NCBI RefSeq assembly: GCF_002160755.1
Contig: NZ_NFLE01000005.1
Coordinates: 83,022-147,021, forward strand
From: Lachnoclostridium sp. An14
Lineage (GTDB): Bacteria > Bacillota > Clostridia > Lachnospirales > Lachnospiraceae
DNA: 64,000 bases
Reading direction: 5' to 3'
The notes beneath the pieces were generated by a model. The model saw only the letters and a program-made list of their open reading frames with translations, was not told where the DNA came from and searched no databases. The position numbers and the translations under genes are program-made. Shown piece by piece: positions 24,061 through 32,515 of this stretch. Every line of letters begins with the position of its first letter. The first letter of the stretch is position 1.

Positions 24061-24924
24061 ATGAAGATTGCGATCGTAACCGACAGCAACAGCGGGATTA
24101 CCCAGCGGCAGGCGGAACAGGAAGGGATTTTTGTGGTTCCCATGCCGTTCATGATTAACGGGCAGACGTACTACGAGGATATAGATTTGACCCAGGAACA
24201 GTTTTATGAGAAATTGGCGGAAGGGGCGGATATTTCCACCTCTCAGCCTACGCCGGAGTCAGTGACCGGCCTGTGGGACAGGCTACTTGAGGAGTACGAC
24301 CAGATTGTCCACATCCCCATGTCCAGCGGCTTAAGCGGCTCCTGCCAGACGGCTATGATGCTGGCCCAGGACTATGAGGGAAAGGTGTTTGTGGTGAATA
24401 ACCACCGTATTTCCGTGACCCAGAGGCAGTCTGCCCTGGATGCCAAGCGGCTGGCGGAGGAAGGAAAGACTGGGGAGGAGATCGCGTCCCTTCTCTATGA
24501 GACGAGGTATGACTCCAGCATTTACATTACGGTGGATACTCTGAAATATCTGAAAAAGGGCGGACGGGTGACCCCTGCGGCCGCTGCTCTGGGCACCCTT
24601 TTGCGGATCAAGCCGGTGCTCACCATCCAGGGAGAGAAACTGGACGCTTTTGCCAAGGCCCGCACCATGAAACAGGCCAAGACCATTATGCTTTCGGCCT
24701 TAAAAAAAGACCTGGAGGAGCGTTTCTCTGACGGGGAGGCCCGCCATTCCTTCCTTCAGATCGCCCACACGGCCAATTTTGATGCGGCGGAGGAGCTGAA
24801 ACAGGAGCTGGCAGAGCTGTATCCCGGCGCGCCCATTCACGCGGATCCCCTGTCCTTAAGCGTTGCCTGTCACATAGGCCCGGGCGCTTTGGCCGTGGCC
24901 TGCACAAAAATGCTGGAAGGCTAA
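24061..24924 (+). CDS. DegV family fatty-acid-binding protein
   Basis: 287 residues from ATG 24061 (AAGGAGAAGG upstream). It has the DegV signature: N-terminal IAIVTDSNSGI, SQPTP (residues ~61-65) and HIPMSSGLSGSCQ, and the C-terminal HIGPGALAV. DegV/FakB proteins bind a fatty acid and present it to the FakA kinase for phospholipid synthesis; substrate preference cannot be read here and no fakA is nearby. The gene ends three bases before the histidine kinase, so the two are probably co-transcribed. Confidence 0.9.
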   Translation: MKIAIVTDSNSGITQRQAEQEGIFVVPMPFMINGQTYYEDIDLTQEQFYEKLAEGADISTSQPTPESVTGLWDRLLEEYDQIVHIPMSSGLSGSCQTAMMLAQDYEGKVFVVNNHRISVTQRQSALDAKRLAEEGKTGEEIASLLYETRYDSSIYITVDTLKYLKKGGRVTPAAAALGTLLRIKPVLTIQGEKLDAFAKARTMKQAKTIMLSALKKDLEERFSDGEARHSFLQIAHTANFDAAEELKQELAELYPGAPIHADPLSLSVACHIGPGALAVACTKMLEG

Positions 24925-24927
24925 AGT

Positions 24928-26352
24928 ATGTGGAAAAAATTCAGACGTACAGTGAGCATGAGGACGCCCCTGGTCATCATGCTGTTTGTCATTGGGTTTC
25001 TGCCCATGTTTCTTCAGGGGAGGCTGCTTTTGACGTCCCTGCGCCAGAATCAGATCGAGGCCAGGACGCTGGAGATCCAGAATCAGTCCCTGATTTTGAG
25101 TAACCGCCTGACCCAGTCGGGCTATTTAAACGGGGAGGTGACGGACACGATCCTGGACAGCCAGATGGATGTGCTGGCGGACGTGTTCAACGGCCGGATT
25201 GTGATTGTGGACGGGACGTACCGGATTGTCCGGGATACCTTTAACCTGTCTGAGGGGAAATACTATATTTCCGAGGAAATCCTCCGCTGTTTCCGCGGGG
25301 AGAGCAGCAATAAATACAACCGGGACAAGCATTATATCATCCAGACCTTTCCCGTTTACCGCGCGGGAAACGGGGCCATCGACGGGGTTATGGTGGTGAC
25401 GGCCTCTACGGCCCCCATCCTGAGCCTGACGAACATGGTAGGGGAGAAAACGACCATGTTTGAGGGAATGGCCCTGATCCTTATGGTCATTGGGATCCTG
25501 GCATCCGTACGGCTCTATATGGGCCCGATTTATGATTTCCGGCGGGCATTAAAACGGTTCGCGGCGGGGGATATGGACGAGATCCAGGTGGATGCCTATA
25601 AGGAGACGAAGGAGATGTCCGCGGCGGTCAGCCAGGCTTTCACCAAGCTGCGGGAGGTGGACAATTCCAGACAGGAGTTTGTTTCCAACGTGTCCCACGA
25701 GCTGAAAACCCCCATCACCTCGATCCGGGTGCTGGCAGACTCCCTCATGTCCATGGAGAATGCCCCGGTGGAGCTGTACCAGGAATTTATGGTGGATATT
25801 TCTGACGAGATCGACAGGGAGAGCAAGATTATCGACGATCTTCTCTCTTTGGTAAAGATGGACAAATCGGCGGCAGAGGTGATGAATATCAGCCAGGTCA
25901 ATATCGGCAGCCTGCTGGAGCTGATTTTAAAGCGGCTGCGGCCCATCGCGAAAAAACGCAACATCGAGCTGACGTTGGAGACGATCCGGGAGGTGACCGC
26001 CGAGGTGGACGAGGTAAAGATTTCCCTGGCGCTCAACAACCTGGTGGAAAACGCCGTAAAGTACAACCGGGAGGACGGCTGGGTCCGGGTGACCCTGGAT
26101 GCGGATCACAAGCTGTTTACCATTAAGGTGGCAGACTCCGGCATCGGAATCCCGGAGGAGTTCCAGTCCCGGATTTTCGAGCGTTTTTACCGGGTGGACA
26201 AGGCCCGCTCCCGGGAGACGGGAGGCACCGGCCTGGGTCTGGCCATCACGAAAAACGTGATTCAGATGCACCGCGGCACCATCCAGGTGAGCAGTGTGGA
26301 GGGGGAGGGGACTGTGTTTACCGTGCAGGTTCCCCTCACCTATATTTCATAG
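24928..26352 (+). CDS. Sensor histidine kinase, HAMP type, without adjacent response regulator
   Basis: 474 residues: membrane helix ~13-31, an extracytoplasmic sensor of ~140 residues, second helix ~175-198, HAMP, HisKA with the phospho-acceptor His257 (SHELKTP), and HATPase with N box NLVENAVKYN, G1 DSGIGIP and G2 GGTGLGLAI. All catalytic boxes look intact. It senses an unknown signal at the membrane. No response regulator is encoded next to it in this window, which is unusual for this type; the partner may be elsewhere. The next gene is a GerMN lipoprotein, often found beside such kinases. Confidence 0.92.
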   Translation: MWKKFRRTVSMRTPLVIMLFVIGFLPMFLQGRLLLTSLRQNQIEARTLEIQNQSLILSNRLTQSGYLNGEVTDTILDSQMDVLADVFNGRIVIVDGTYRIVRDTFNLSEGKYYISEEILRCFRGESSNKYNRDKHYIIQTFPVYRAGNGAIDGVMVVTASTAPILSLTNMVGEKTTMFEGMALILMVIGILASVRLYMGPIYDFRRALKRFAAGDMDEIQVDAYKETKEMSAAVSQAFTKLREVDNSRQEFVSNVSHELKTPITSIRVLADSLMSMENAPVELYQEFMVDISDEIDRESKIIDDLLSLVKMDKSAAEVMNISQVNIGSLLELILKRLRPIAKKRNIELTLETIREVTAEVDEVKISLALNNLVENAVKYNREDGWVRVTLDADHKLFTIKVADSGIGIPEEFQSRIFERFYRVDKARSRETGGTGLGLAITKNVIQMHRGTIQVSSVEGEGTVFTVQVPLTYIS

Positions 26353-26366
26353 AGGAGGAGATGAGA

Positions 26367-27311
26367 ATGGAGAAAAAGCGAATATGGTTGCCGGTTCTCT
26401 GCCTTCTTTTCCTCCTGGCCTGCGTGGCCGCCGGCTGCGGAAGGAAATCCGCTCCTGCGGGGACGAGAGAGGACGGAGAGTACTGGATTTACTACCTGGA
26501 CGCGTCCGGGACCAGGCTCACGCCCAATGCGTACCAAACGGAGACCACGGACACGGATCAGCTGGTGGAGGAGTTAATGGGGCAGCTGCGTTCTGTTCCC
26601 CAGGAGCTGGACAGCCAGTCGGCGATCCCGGAAAAAGTGGAGTACCGCGGCTTTCATCGGGAGGAGACGGTGGTATACCTTACCTTCAGCGACTCCTACA
26701 ACAGCATGAAGGCGGATCAGGAAATCCTCTGCCGGGCGGCTCTGGCCAGGACGCTCACTCAGGCGGAGGGCGTGAACTACATCAGCATTCTCGCCGGGGA
26801 GCAGCCGCTTTTGAACTCTAAGGGGCAGCCGGTGGGAGTCATTTCCGGAAACGATTTCATAGACAGCATCAGCGACGTGAACGCCTATGAGAAAACGACT
26901 CTGACCCTGTATTTTACAGACGAGAAGGGGGAACTTTTATACCCGGAGACCAGGGAGGTGGTACACAATGTAAATACCTCCATGGCCCAGCTGGTGTTGG
27001 AGGAGCTGATCGCCGGGCCGGAGGCGTTTCGCCTTTGTCCCACCATTCCGCCCACTACGGAGCTGCTAAACGTCTCCGTAAATGACAACGTGTGCTATAT
27101 CAATTTTGACGAGGATTTCCTGAGCGGAAGCGGAACCCTGGCGGTGGCGGATTACATCCCCATCTATTCCATTGTGAATTCCCTGGCGGAGGCCGCTGGG
27201 ATCAACCGGGTGCAGATTTCCGTAAATGGCTCGGGAAATGTGAAATTTCGGGATTCTATCTCTCTGGACACCCAGTTTGAGAGAAACCTGGACTATATAG
27301 GAGGAAAATAA
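26367..27311 (+). CDS. GerMN domain lipoprotein
   Basis: 314 residues from ATG 26367; AGGAGG (26353-26358) is too close to the ATG at 26361. The signal peptide ends in the lipobox VAAGC (Cys at ~24). Two GerMN domains follow: residues ~60-150 (EELMGQLRS, VEYRGFHREETVVYL) and ~175-290 (LVLEELIAGP, LNVSVNDNVCYINFDEDF). GerM-type proteins act in sporulation and germination at the membrane; double-GerMN lipoproteins next to sensor kinases are widespread in clostridia and may be accessory sensors. Confidence 0.88.
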   Translation: MEKKRIWLPVLCLLFLLACVAAGCGRKSAPAGTREDGEYWIYYLDASGTRLTPNAYQTETTDTDQLVEELMGQLRSVPQELDSQSAIPEKVEYRGFHREETVVYLTFSDSYNSMKADQEILCRAALARTLTQAEGVNYISILAGEQPLLNSKGQPVGVISGNDFIDSISDVNAYEKTTLTLYFTDEKGELLYPETREVVHNVNTSMAQLVLEELIAGPEAFRLCPTIPPTTELLNVSVNDNVCYINFDEDFLSGSGTLAVADYIPIYSIVNSLAEAAGINRVQISVNGSGNVKFRDSISLDTQFERNLDYIGGK

Positions 27312-27334
27312 CCATCAGACGGCCGCTGGTATTT

Positions 27335-29617
27335 TTGGCAGGGGGATTGGTACTTGGAGAGGTATTGGCCCTGCGTACGGCGGAGATGGCGGTGCTTTTA
27401 GCCGGTCTGCTGCTGAAACTTCTCTGGGATTGCAAACGGAGACAGAGCCTGTGGGCGCTGCTTTTGGCGCTTTCTGTGGCCTTTGGCCTGTTCCGGGCGG
27501 AAATGGCTGGAAGGCAGGCGGAAACGGCACGGAATCTGGCGCCGGAGAGCGGCAGCCGGGTGACGGGCACCGTCAAGAGCCTGGAGGCAAAGAGCGGCGG
27601 CTACGGGGCAGAGCTGACTGGCTGCCGCCTGGAGCCCGGCGGAGAACCGGTGGGCACCGTATCGGTGTTTTTTGAGGAAAAGCCGCGGTTTCAGGCCGGC
27701 GACCGCGTCTGGGCCGCCGGCCGGTACAGCCAGTACAGCCCGGCCACGAACCCGGGAGAGTTTGACTATCGCGATTACTATGAGTCCCGCGGCAGCTTTT
27801 GGAAACTGTCGGCAAAAGAGTGGGGACAGCTGCCTGGAGGAAATCCCCTGCGGAGAGTCCTGGGGCAGTTGCGGGAAGGCTGCGCACGGATTTTGGAGGC
27901 CTGCGGCGGGGAGAAGGCCGGGATTTTTAAGGCTATGCTTTTGGGGATGAAGGGAGATATTCCCGACGAGATTTACGCCCTGTACCAGGAGAATGGGATT
28001 TCCCATCTGCTGGCGATCAGCGGCCTTCACGTGTCCATGCTGGGGATGGGGCTGTACGGCCTGTTAAGACGGCTGGGAGCGGGAAAACGGGGCGCGGCCG
28101 CCGCCGGCGGCGCTTTGATGGCCTGCTACGGGCTGATGACTGGCTTTTCTCCTTCCACCCAGCGGGCGGTGATCATGTTTCTGGTTTCCGTCGGCTCCGG
28201 CTGCCTGGGGAGAGTGTATGACCTGCCGTCGGCTTTGGGGCTGGCGGGGGCGGTGATTGCCTGGAGAGAGCCTCTTTCGCTGGCTCAGGGAGGCGTCCAG
28301 CTTTCTTTTCTGGCGGTGGGAGGCATCGGCGTCCTGGGAAAGGCCCTGGAGAGGGCCGGGATCTGGGAAGGGCGGCTGGGAGCCTTGGCGGTGAGTTCTC
28401 TGGCGGTGCAACTGGCCACCTATCCTGCGGTGCTGTATCATTTTTTCGTCTATCCGCCTTACGGGATTTTGCTGAATCTTCTGGTCATCCCTCTGATGAC
28501 CTACGCCATGATTTCCGGCCTGCTGTGTCTGGGAACGGGGGCGTTTTGCCTGCCTCTGGGACGGGTCTGTATCGGGAGCGGCTGTTACATTCTGGAACTT
28601 TATGAGTTTCTGTGCGGCCTCTGCGGCCAGCTGCCTGGAAACCGTCTGGTGATCGGCCGTCCGGCGCTCTGGCAGGTGGCGGCCTACGGGGCGCTGCTGG
28701 CGTTCTTTGCCTGGAACGCCGGGCGGATGAAACATAAGAAACTGGGCTTTGCCGCGGTGACGGCCGTCCTGTTTCTGACGCTCTTTCCCCTGCCGGAGAG
28801 AGGGGTCCGGGTCACTTACCTGGACGTGGGTCAGGGGGATGGCATGGTGGTGGAGGCGGAAGGCGTCACCCTGCTTTTGGACGGCGGCAGCACGGATAAA
28901 AAGAAGGTGGGGGTCCAGATCCTGGAGCCGTTTCTGCTGTCAGAGGGAATCCGCCGCGTCGATTATGCGGTGGTGAGCCACTGTGACAATGACCATATAA
29001 GCGGGCTAAAGGAGCTTTTGGAAAACGGCGCTGTGGAGGTGAATACGCTGATTTTACCGGCTCTGGGGGCCGGGGATGAGGCCCAGCGGCAGCTGGCCCG
29101 TCTGGCGGAAGAAAAGGGAATCCGGGTGGCGCAGATGGCTCAGGGGGATGGGCTGCAGGCGGGGAACATGAGCCTTTCCTGCCTCTACCCTTACCGGGAC
29201 AGTGAGCCACCGCCGGACCGGAACGATCAGTCCCTGATCCTGCGGATGGACTGCGGAGACGCCTCTTTTTTATTTACCGGGGATACGGGGGAGGAGTGTG
29301 AGCGGGAGATGGCGGCACGTCCTGACACCAGGGCGAAACTGGGAGAGGTGACGGTGCTGAAGGCTGCCCACCACGGTTCCGCCTCCTCCAGCTGCGAAGA
29401 ATTTCTGGAGCTGGTGCGTCCGGCCTTTGCCGTGTTGTCTTACGGCGAGGGCAACTCCTACGGCCATCCGGCTCCGGAGGCGGTGGAGCGGCTGGAGCAG
29501 ACGGGAGCCCGCCTTCTGGAAACGGCAAAACTGGGAGCGGTGACGGTGTGGACGGACGGAACGCGGATCCGGATCCATCCCTTTAGAAAGGAAATGGCAG
29601 ATGCAGACGCTGAATAA
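27335..29617 (+). CDS. comEC: ComEC/Rec2 DNA-uptake channel protein
   Basis: About 760 residues: N-terminal membrane helices and an OB-like domain (~70-150), the central Competence membrane domain (HLLAISGLHVSMLGMG onwards, ~220-470), and a C-terminal metallo-beta-lactamase-like domain with YLDVGQGDGM and SHCDNDHISG. It would translocate single-stranded DNA. The start is unclear: AGGAGG at 27299-27304 fits an in-frame ATC codon at 27314, eight to nine bases away, while TTG 27335 is the first standard start but lies ~30 bases from it. The 3' end overlaps holA by 17 bases. Confidence 0.92.
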   Translation: MAGGLVLGEVLALRTAEMAVLLAGLLLKLLWDCKRRQSLWALLLALSVAFGLFRAEMAGRQAETARNLAPESGSRVTGTVKSLEAKSGGYGAELTGCRLEPGGEPVGTVSVFFEEKPRFQAGDRVWAAGRYSQYSPATNPGEFDYRDYYESRGSFWKLSAKEWGQLPGGNPLRRVLGQLREGCARILEACGGEKAGIFKAMLLGMKGDIPDEIYALYQENGISHLLAISGLHVSMLGMGLYGLLRRLGAGKRGAAAAGGALMACYGLMTGFSPSTQRAVIMFLVSVGSGCLGRVYDLPSALGLAGAVIAWREPLSLAQGGVQLSFLAVGGIGVLGKALERAGIWEGRLGALAVSSLAVQLATYPAVLYHFFVYPPYGILLNLLVIPLMTYAMISGLLCLGTGAFCLPLGRVCIGSGCYILELYEFLCGLCGQLPGNRLVIGRPALWQVAAYGALLAFFAWNAGRMKHKKLGFAAVTAVLFLTLFPLPERGVRVTYLDVGQGDGMVVEAEGVTLLLDGGSTDKKKVGVQILEPFLLSEGIRRVDYAVVSHCDNDHISGLKELLENGAVEVNTLILPALGAGDEAQRQLARLAEEKGIRVAQMAQGDGLQAGNMSLSCLYPYRDSEPPPDRNDQSLILRMDCGDASFLFTGDTGEECEREMAARPDTRAKLGEVTVLKAAHHGSASSSCEEFLELVRPAFAVLSYGEGNSYGHPAPEAVERLEQTGARLLETAKLGAVTVWTDGTRIRIHPFRKEMADADAE

Positions 29618-30578
29618 GGATTTAAAGGAACAGAATTTTAAACGGACGTATCTTCTCTTTGGCGAGGAGGATTTTCTGAAAAAAAGCTATAAAAACCGGC
29701 TGAAGGACGGGATTACCGGCGGGGATACCATGAATTACAACTATTTCGAGGGAAAGAACGTGGATGTGAAGGAGGTCATGAACCTGGCGGACACCATGCC
29801 CTTTTTTGCGGACCGCCGCCTGATCCTTCTGGAGGATACGGGATTTTTTAAAAGCGCCGCCGGGGAGGAGCTGGTGAGCTATCTGCCCCAGATGCCGGAC
29901 AGCACCTGCATGGTTTTTGTGGAGTCGGAGGTGGACAAGCGGAACCGTCTCTATAAAAAGGTGAAGGAGCTGGGCTACGCGGCGGAGCTGTCCCGCCAGG
30001 ACGCCTCCCAGCTGGCCCGCTGGGCCGGAGGGATCCTGGCAAAGGACGGAAAGCGGATCACCGGGCGGACCATGGATCTGTTTTTGGCCTCCGCCGGGGA
30101 CGATATGGAAAATATCCGCATGGAGCTGGAAAAGCTGGTGAGCTATGTGGGAGACCGGGAGGTGGTGACGGACGAGGATGTGCGTGCCATCTGTACCGTT
30201 CACGTCACCAGCAAGATCTTTGAGATGGTGGGAGCGATCGTGGGAGGAGATACGAAGAAAGCCATGGACCTTTACGAGGACCTGCTGACCCTCAAGGAGC
30301 CGCCCATGAGGATCCTGTACCTGATCGCCCGTCAGTTCAACCAGATTTTGCAGGTGAAGGAGCTGATGGGAAAAGGGCTGGACAAATCCTCCATCGCCTC
30401 AAAGTTAAAGATGCAGCCCTTTGTGGTGGGGCGGACCATGCCTCAGGCCAGGGCCTTTACCAGAGAGCAGATCCTCTCCTATGTGGAGCTGTGCGTGTCG
30501 TCGGAGGAGGCGGTAAAGTCGGGAAGGCTGCAGGACCGGCTGGCAGTGGAGCTTTTAATCGCGAAAAAATACCGCTGA
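29601..30578 (+). CDS. holA: DNA polymerase III delta subunit
   Basis: 325 residues matching HolA: the N-terminal YLLFGEEDFLKK, the AAA+-like fold without a functional ATPase site, LAVELLIAKKY at the C-terminus. It is the clamp-loader subunit that opens the beta clamp. It follows comEC, the usual Firmicute arrangement, overlapping it by 17 bases. Confidence 0.92.
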   Translation: MQTLNKDLKEQNFKRTYLLFGEEDFLKKSYKNRLKDGITGGDTMNYNYFEGKNVDVKEVMNLADTMPFFADRRLILLEDTGFFKSAAGEELVSYLPQMPDSTCMVFVESEVDKRNRLYKKVKELGYAAELSRQDASQLARWAGGILAKDGKRITGRTMDLFLASAGDDMENIRMELEKLVSYVGDREVVTDEDVRAICTVHVTSKIFEMVGAIVGGDTKKAMDLYEDLLTLKEPPMRILYLIARQFNQILQVKELMGKGLDKSSIASKLKMQPFVVGRTMPQARAFTREQILSYVELCVSSEEAVKSGRLQDRLAVELLIAKKYR

Positions 30579-30859
30579 CCGGCATGGCAGACGGCGGGAA
30601 GGCCCTCTCCCGCCGGAAACGGCTGCCGCGGTCTGCCTTTGACAGGCCAGGCGCCGGCGCTCCGGCTGAAACGGGAAAATAAATCCTGGCAGTTTGCCTC
30701 AGATAGAAGGCGCGCCAGCGAGGGCAAAACCGGCGGCTACCTTTCTCATCGGTGGGCCTTTGGTTTTTGACGCAGTCGTTTTCTTCGTTCTCATTTTTCT
30801 CATCTGTTTTCCCTCATTTTAAAAAAAGGGAGACGGACTCTCTATTTTCCCCGAATTGC

Positions 30860-30923
30860 TTTACAAATAGTCGCTCCCATGGTATAGTAAATGATAAGTT
30901 AGGAACAACTAACTAAAAACAAC
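30860..30923 (+). promoter_or_regulatory. dps promoter with a palindromic operator
   Basis: TTTACA (30860-30865) and TATAGT (30883-30888) are 17 bp apart. Nine bases downstream, 30897-30923 holds the AGTTAG/CTAACT palindrome followed by an A-rich tail with CAAC. The same 27-bp block, 21 of 27 identical and at the same distance from the -10 box, occurs at 56,425. It looks like a repressor site of the DtxR/IdeR kind. The rest of the 30,579-30,957 gap shows no gene. Confidence 0.6.
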
Positions 30924-30957
30924 AAACAGTTCATCATTTACACAGGAGGTATCAGAC

Positions 30958-31398
30958 ATGAAAAAAGAGATGACAGCTGCATTAAATCAGTATCTGGCCA
31001 ACGTGGCAGTTCTTTACGTGAAACTGCACAACCTGCACTGGAATGTGGTGGGGAGAGACTTTAAGCCGGTTCACGAATATCTGGAGACGCTGTATGACGG
31101 TTTCGCGGGGACGCTGGACTCCGTGGCGGAATGCCTGAAGATGAATGGGGAGTTCCCCCTGGCCTCTATGAAAGCATATATGGAGACAGCTACGATCCAG
31201 GAGCTGGATTCTGCCGTGATTCGTTCCGTGGAGGCGCTGGATGTGGTAAAGCAGGATATGGGAGCGATGAAGGCGCAGGCGGAAACCATCCGCGCCCAGG
31301 CGGACAGCGAAGGGCTTTATGGACTGGTGGCTATGATGGAGGAACAGCTGGAGCATTATCAGAAAACGCTGTGGTTTTTGGAGGCGATGACTCAGTAG
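30958..31398 (+). CDS. dps: Dps-family ferritin-like DNA-protecting protein
   Basis: 146 residues forming a four-helix ferritin-like fold. The ferroxidase residues are visible in KLHNLHWNVVG (His24, His27) and HEYLETLYDGFAGTLDSVAE. Dps dodecamers oxidise and store iron and shield DNA from peroxide. The strong promoter and palindrome upstream suggest metal or peroxide control. AGGAGG lies before ATG 30958. The gene is monocistronic and followed by a minisatellite. Confidence 0.9.
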   Translation: MKKEMTAALNQYLANVAVLYVKLHNLHWNVVGRDFKPVHEYLETLYDGFAGTLDSVAECLKMNGEFPLASMKAYMETATIQELDSAVIRSVEALDVVKQDMGAMKAQAETIRAQADSEGLYGLVAMMEEQLEHYQKTLWFLEAMTQ

Positions 31399-31452
31399 AT
31401 TGGCTGATAAACTGCGGCTTTGCTAAGCGGCGGCGCGCAGATAGGCGGCGTT

Positions 31453-31628
31453 GTTGATCCGTTGCGTGGTTGATATGCTGCAATGTTGATATATTGTAAT
31501 GTTGATATGCCATAATGTTGATATATCGCAATGCTGATATGCCGCAATGCTGATATACTGCAATGCAGATGCACCGTAATGCAGATGTACCGCGGCGTTA
31601 ATATACTGCGGCGCCGATGCGCTGCGGC
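31453..31628. repeat. 16-bp minisatellite, about 11 units
   Basis: Units of the GTTGATATGCTGCAAT type repeat every 16 bases from 31469 to 31628, with a degenerate unit before (31453). The later units drift from AT-rich to GC-rich (GCCGATGCGCTGCGGC). No start or ribosome binding site precedes it on either strand, so it seems non-coding. Around it (31,399-31,812) I see no gene. Confidence 0.8.
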
Positions 31629-31812
31629 AGGAGAGAAAACGGCCGCTGGTTTTTGGGCCAGAGGAGTCTGGGAAAAACGCTGGGAAAACCCTTCGGTTCA
31701 GGAAACCGTAGAGCGCCCAGTCCCCATTTTAGCCAGCGACCTTTTTTCACTGCGGAGAACAGGCATTCCGCCGGAGCCTTTTGCGCAACAGGGAAAGAAA
31801 CTTCCCATAACA

Positions 31813-31854
31813 CAAAAAAGAACTCTTATCCGTCACACCAGCGAATAAGAGTCC
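31813..31854 (-). terminator. Terminator of rpsT
   Basis: ACTCTTAT (31822-31829) pairs with ATAAGAGT (31845-31852); on the minus strand a T-run (complement of 31813-31819) follows. Confidence 0.75.
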
Positions 31855-31879
31855 TCATTCATATTCTCTCGTCTATAAT

Positions 31880-32143
31880 TTAAGCCATGCCATTGACAGC
31901 CTTAGCCAGACGGGATACCTTACGGGATGCCGTATTCTTGTGGTAAACTCCCTTGGTCTCAGCCTTGTCAATCTCAGCGGTAGCAGCTACTAAGCAAGCC
32001 TGTGCAGCAGCCTTGTCACCAGCAGCGATAGCAGCGTCTACCTTCTTGATAGCAGTTCTTACTTTGGATCTGATAGCTTTATTTCTAGCAGCCTTCGTCT
32101 CGTTTACTAAGATTCTTTTCTTAGCGGATTTAATGTTAGCCAA
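31880..32143 (-). CDS. rpsT: 30S ribosomal protein S20
   Basis: 87 residues with the S20 signature LANIKSAKKRI...RNKAIRSKVRT. TTG at 32143-32141 is the chosen start: GGAGG lies eight bases upstream and the protein then begins at the conserved (M)ANIKSAKKR. S20 binds the 16S rRNA 5' domain. It has its own promoter and terminator on the minus strand, between plus-strand dps and gpr. A TTG start is common for tightly controlled S20 genes. Confidence 0.95.
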   Translation of the reverse strand: MANIKSAKKRILVNETKAARNKAIRSKVRTAIKKVDAAIAAGDKAAAQACLVAATAEIDKAETKGVYHKNTASRKVSRLAKAVNGMA

Positions 32144-32233
32144 TCTGTACACCTCCAATTATTTTCATTTTCATTAATCTTCGGTTTGCATCGAAACCTG
32201 GACACGGACAGTTCAATGTAAACATACTATTGT

Positions 32234-32262
32234 ATTTTATCCAATCTGTCCCGGTCTGTCAA
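32234..32262 (-). promoter_or_regulatory. rpsT promoter
   Basis: On the minus strand TTGACA-like (complement of 32257-32262) and TAAAAT (complement of 32234-32239) with a 17-bp spacer, about 90 bases before the TTG start. Confidence 0.75.
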
Positions 32263-32292
32263 TACATATTTCAGCCTTTTTTTGCAGAAAAT

Positions 32293-32479
32293 GTAACCGT
32301 TCAGCCATGCCATTCATAATTTGACGGATTTTACAAAATTGGCTAACGTGAAGCGTTATTAGCCGTCAAATTATTCATGACGGGCGTCCGCCCTATAGAA
32401 ACATATGGCAAAACACTGCTTAGTGAGCAAGCTCTCACGCAGTATTTTGCCATATGTTTCTGCATGGCTGAACGGTTAC
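32293..32479. repeat. Nested palindromic element, copy 1
   Basis: Perfect 18-bp outer inverted repeats (32293-32310 and 32462-32479) enclose two arms. The left arm pairs 32316-32327 with 32363-32374. The right arm pairs 32397-32419 with 32439-32461 (23 bp, one mismatch) and is capped by GTGAG/CTCAC. It could fold as a three-way junction. A shorter copy at 45,774-45,890 shows compensatory changes in the shared stems. It lies between divergent rpsT and gpr. Confidence 0.85.
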
Positions 32480-32515
32480 CAGCAAATAAAGCAATCAGGA
32501 GCAGGAAGGAGAGAA

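Noticed and set aside
27398..28735. Long minus-strand frames inside comEC
   Set aside because: GC-rich codon shadow of a well-supported gene; no homology or start signal.
31331..31574. Minus-strand frames in the 16-bp minisatellite
   Set aside because: Low-complexity peptides without ribosome binding site; they exist only because 16-bp units stay partly open.
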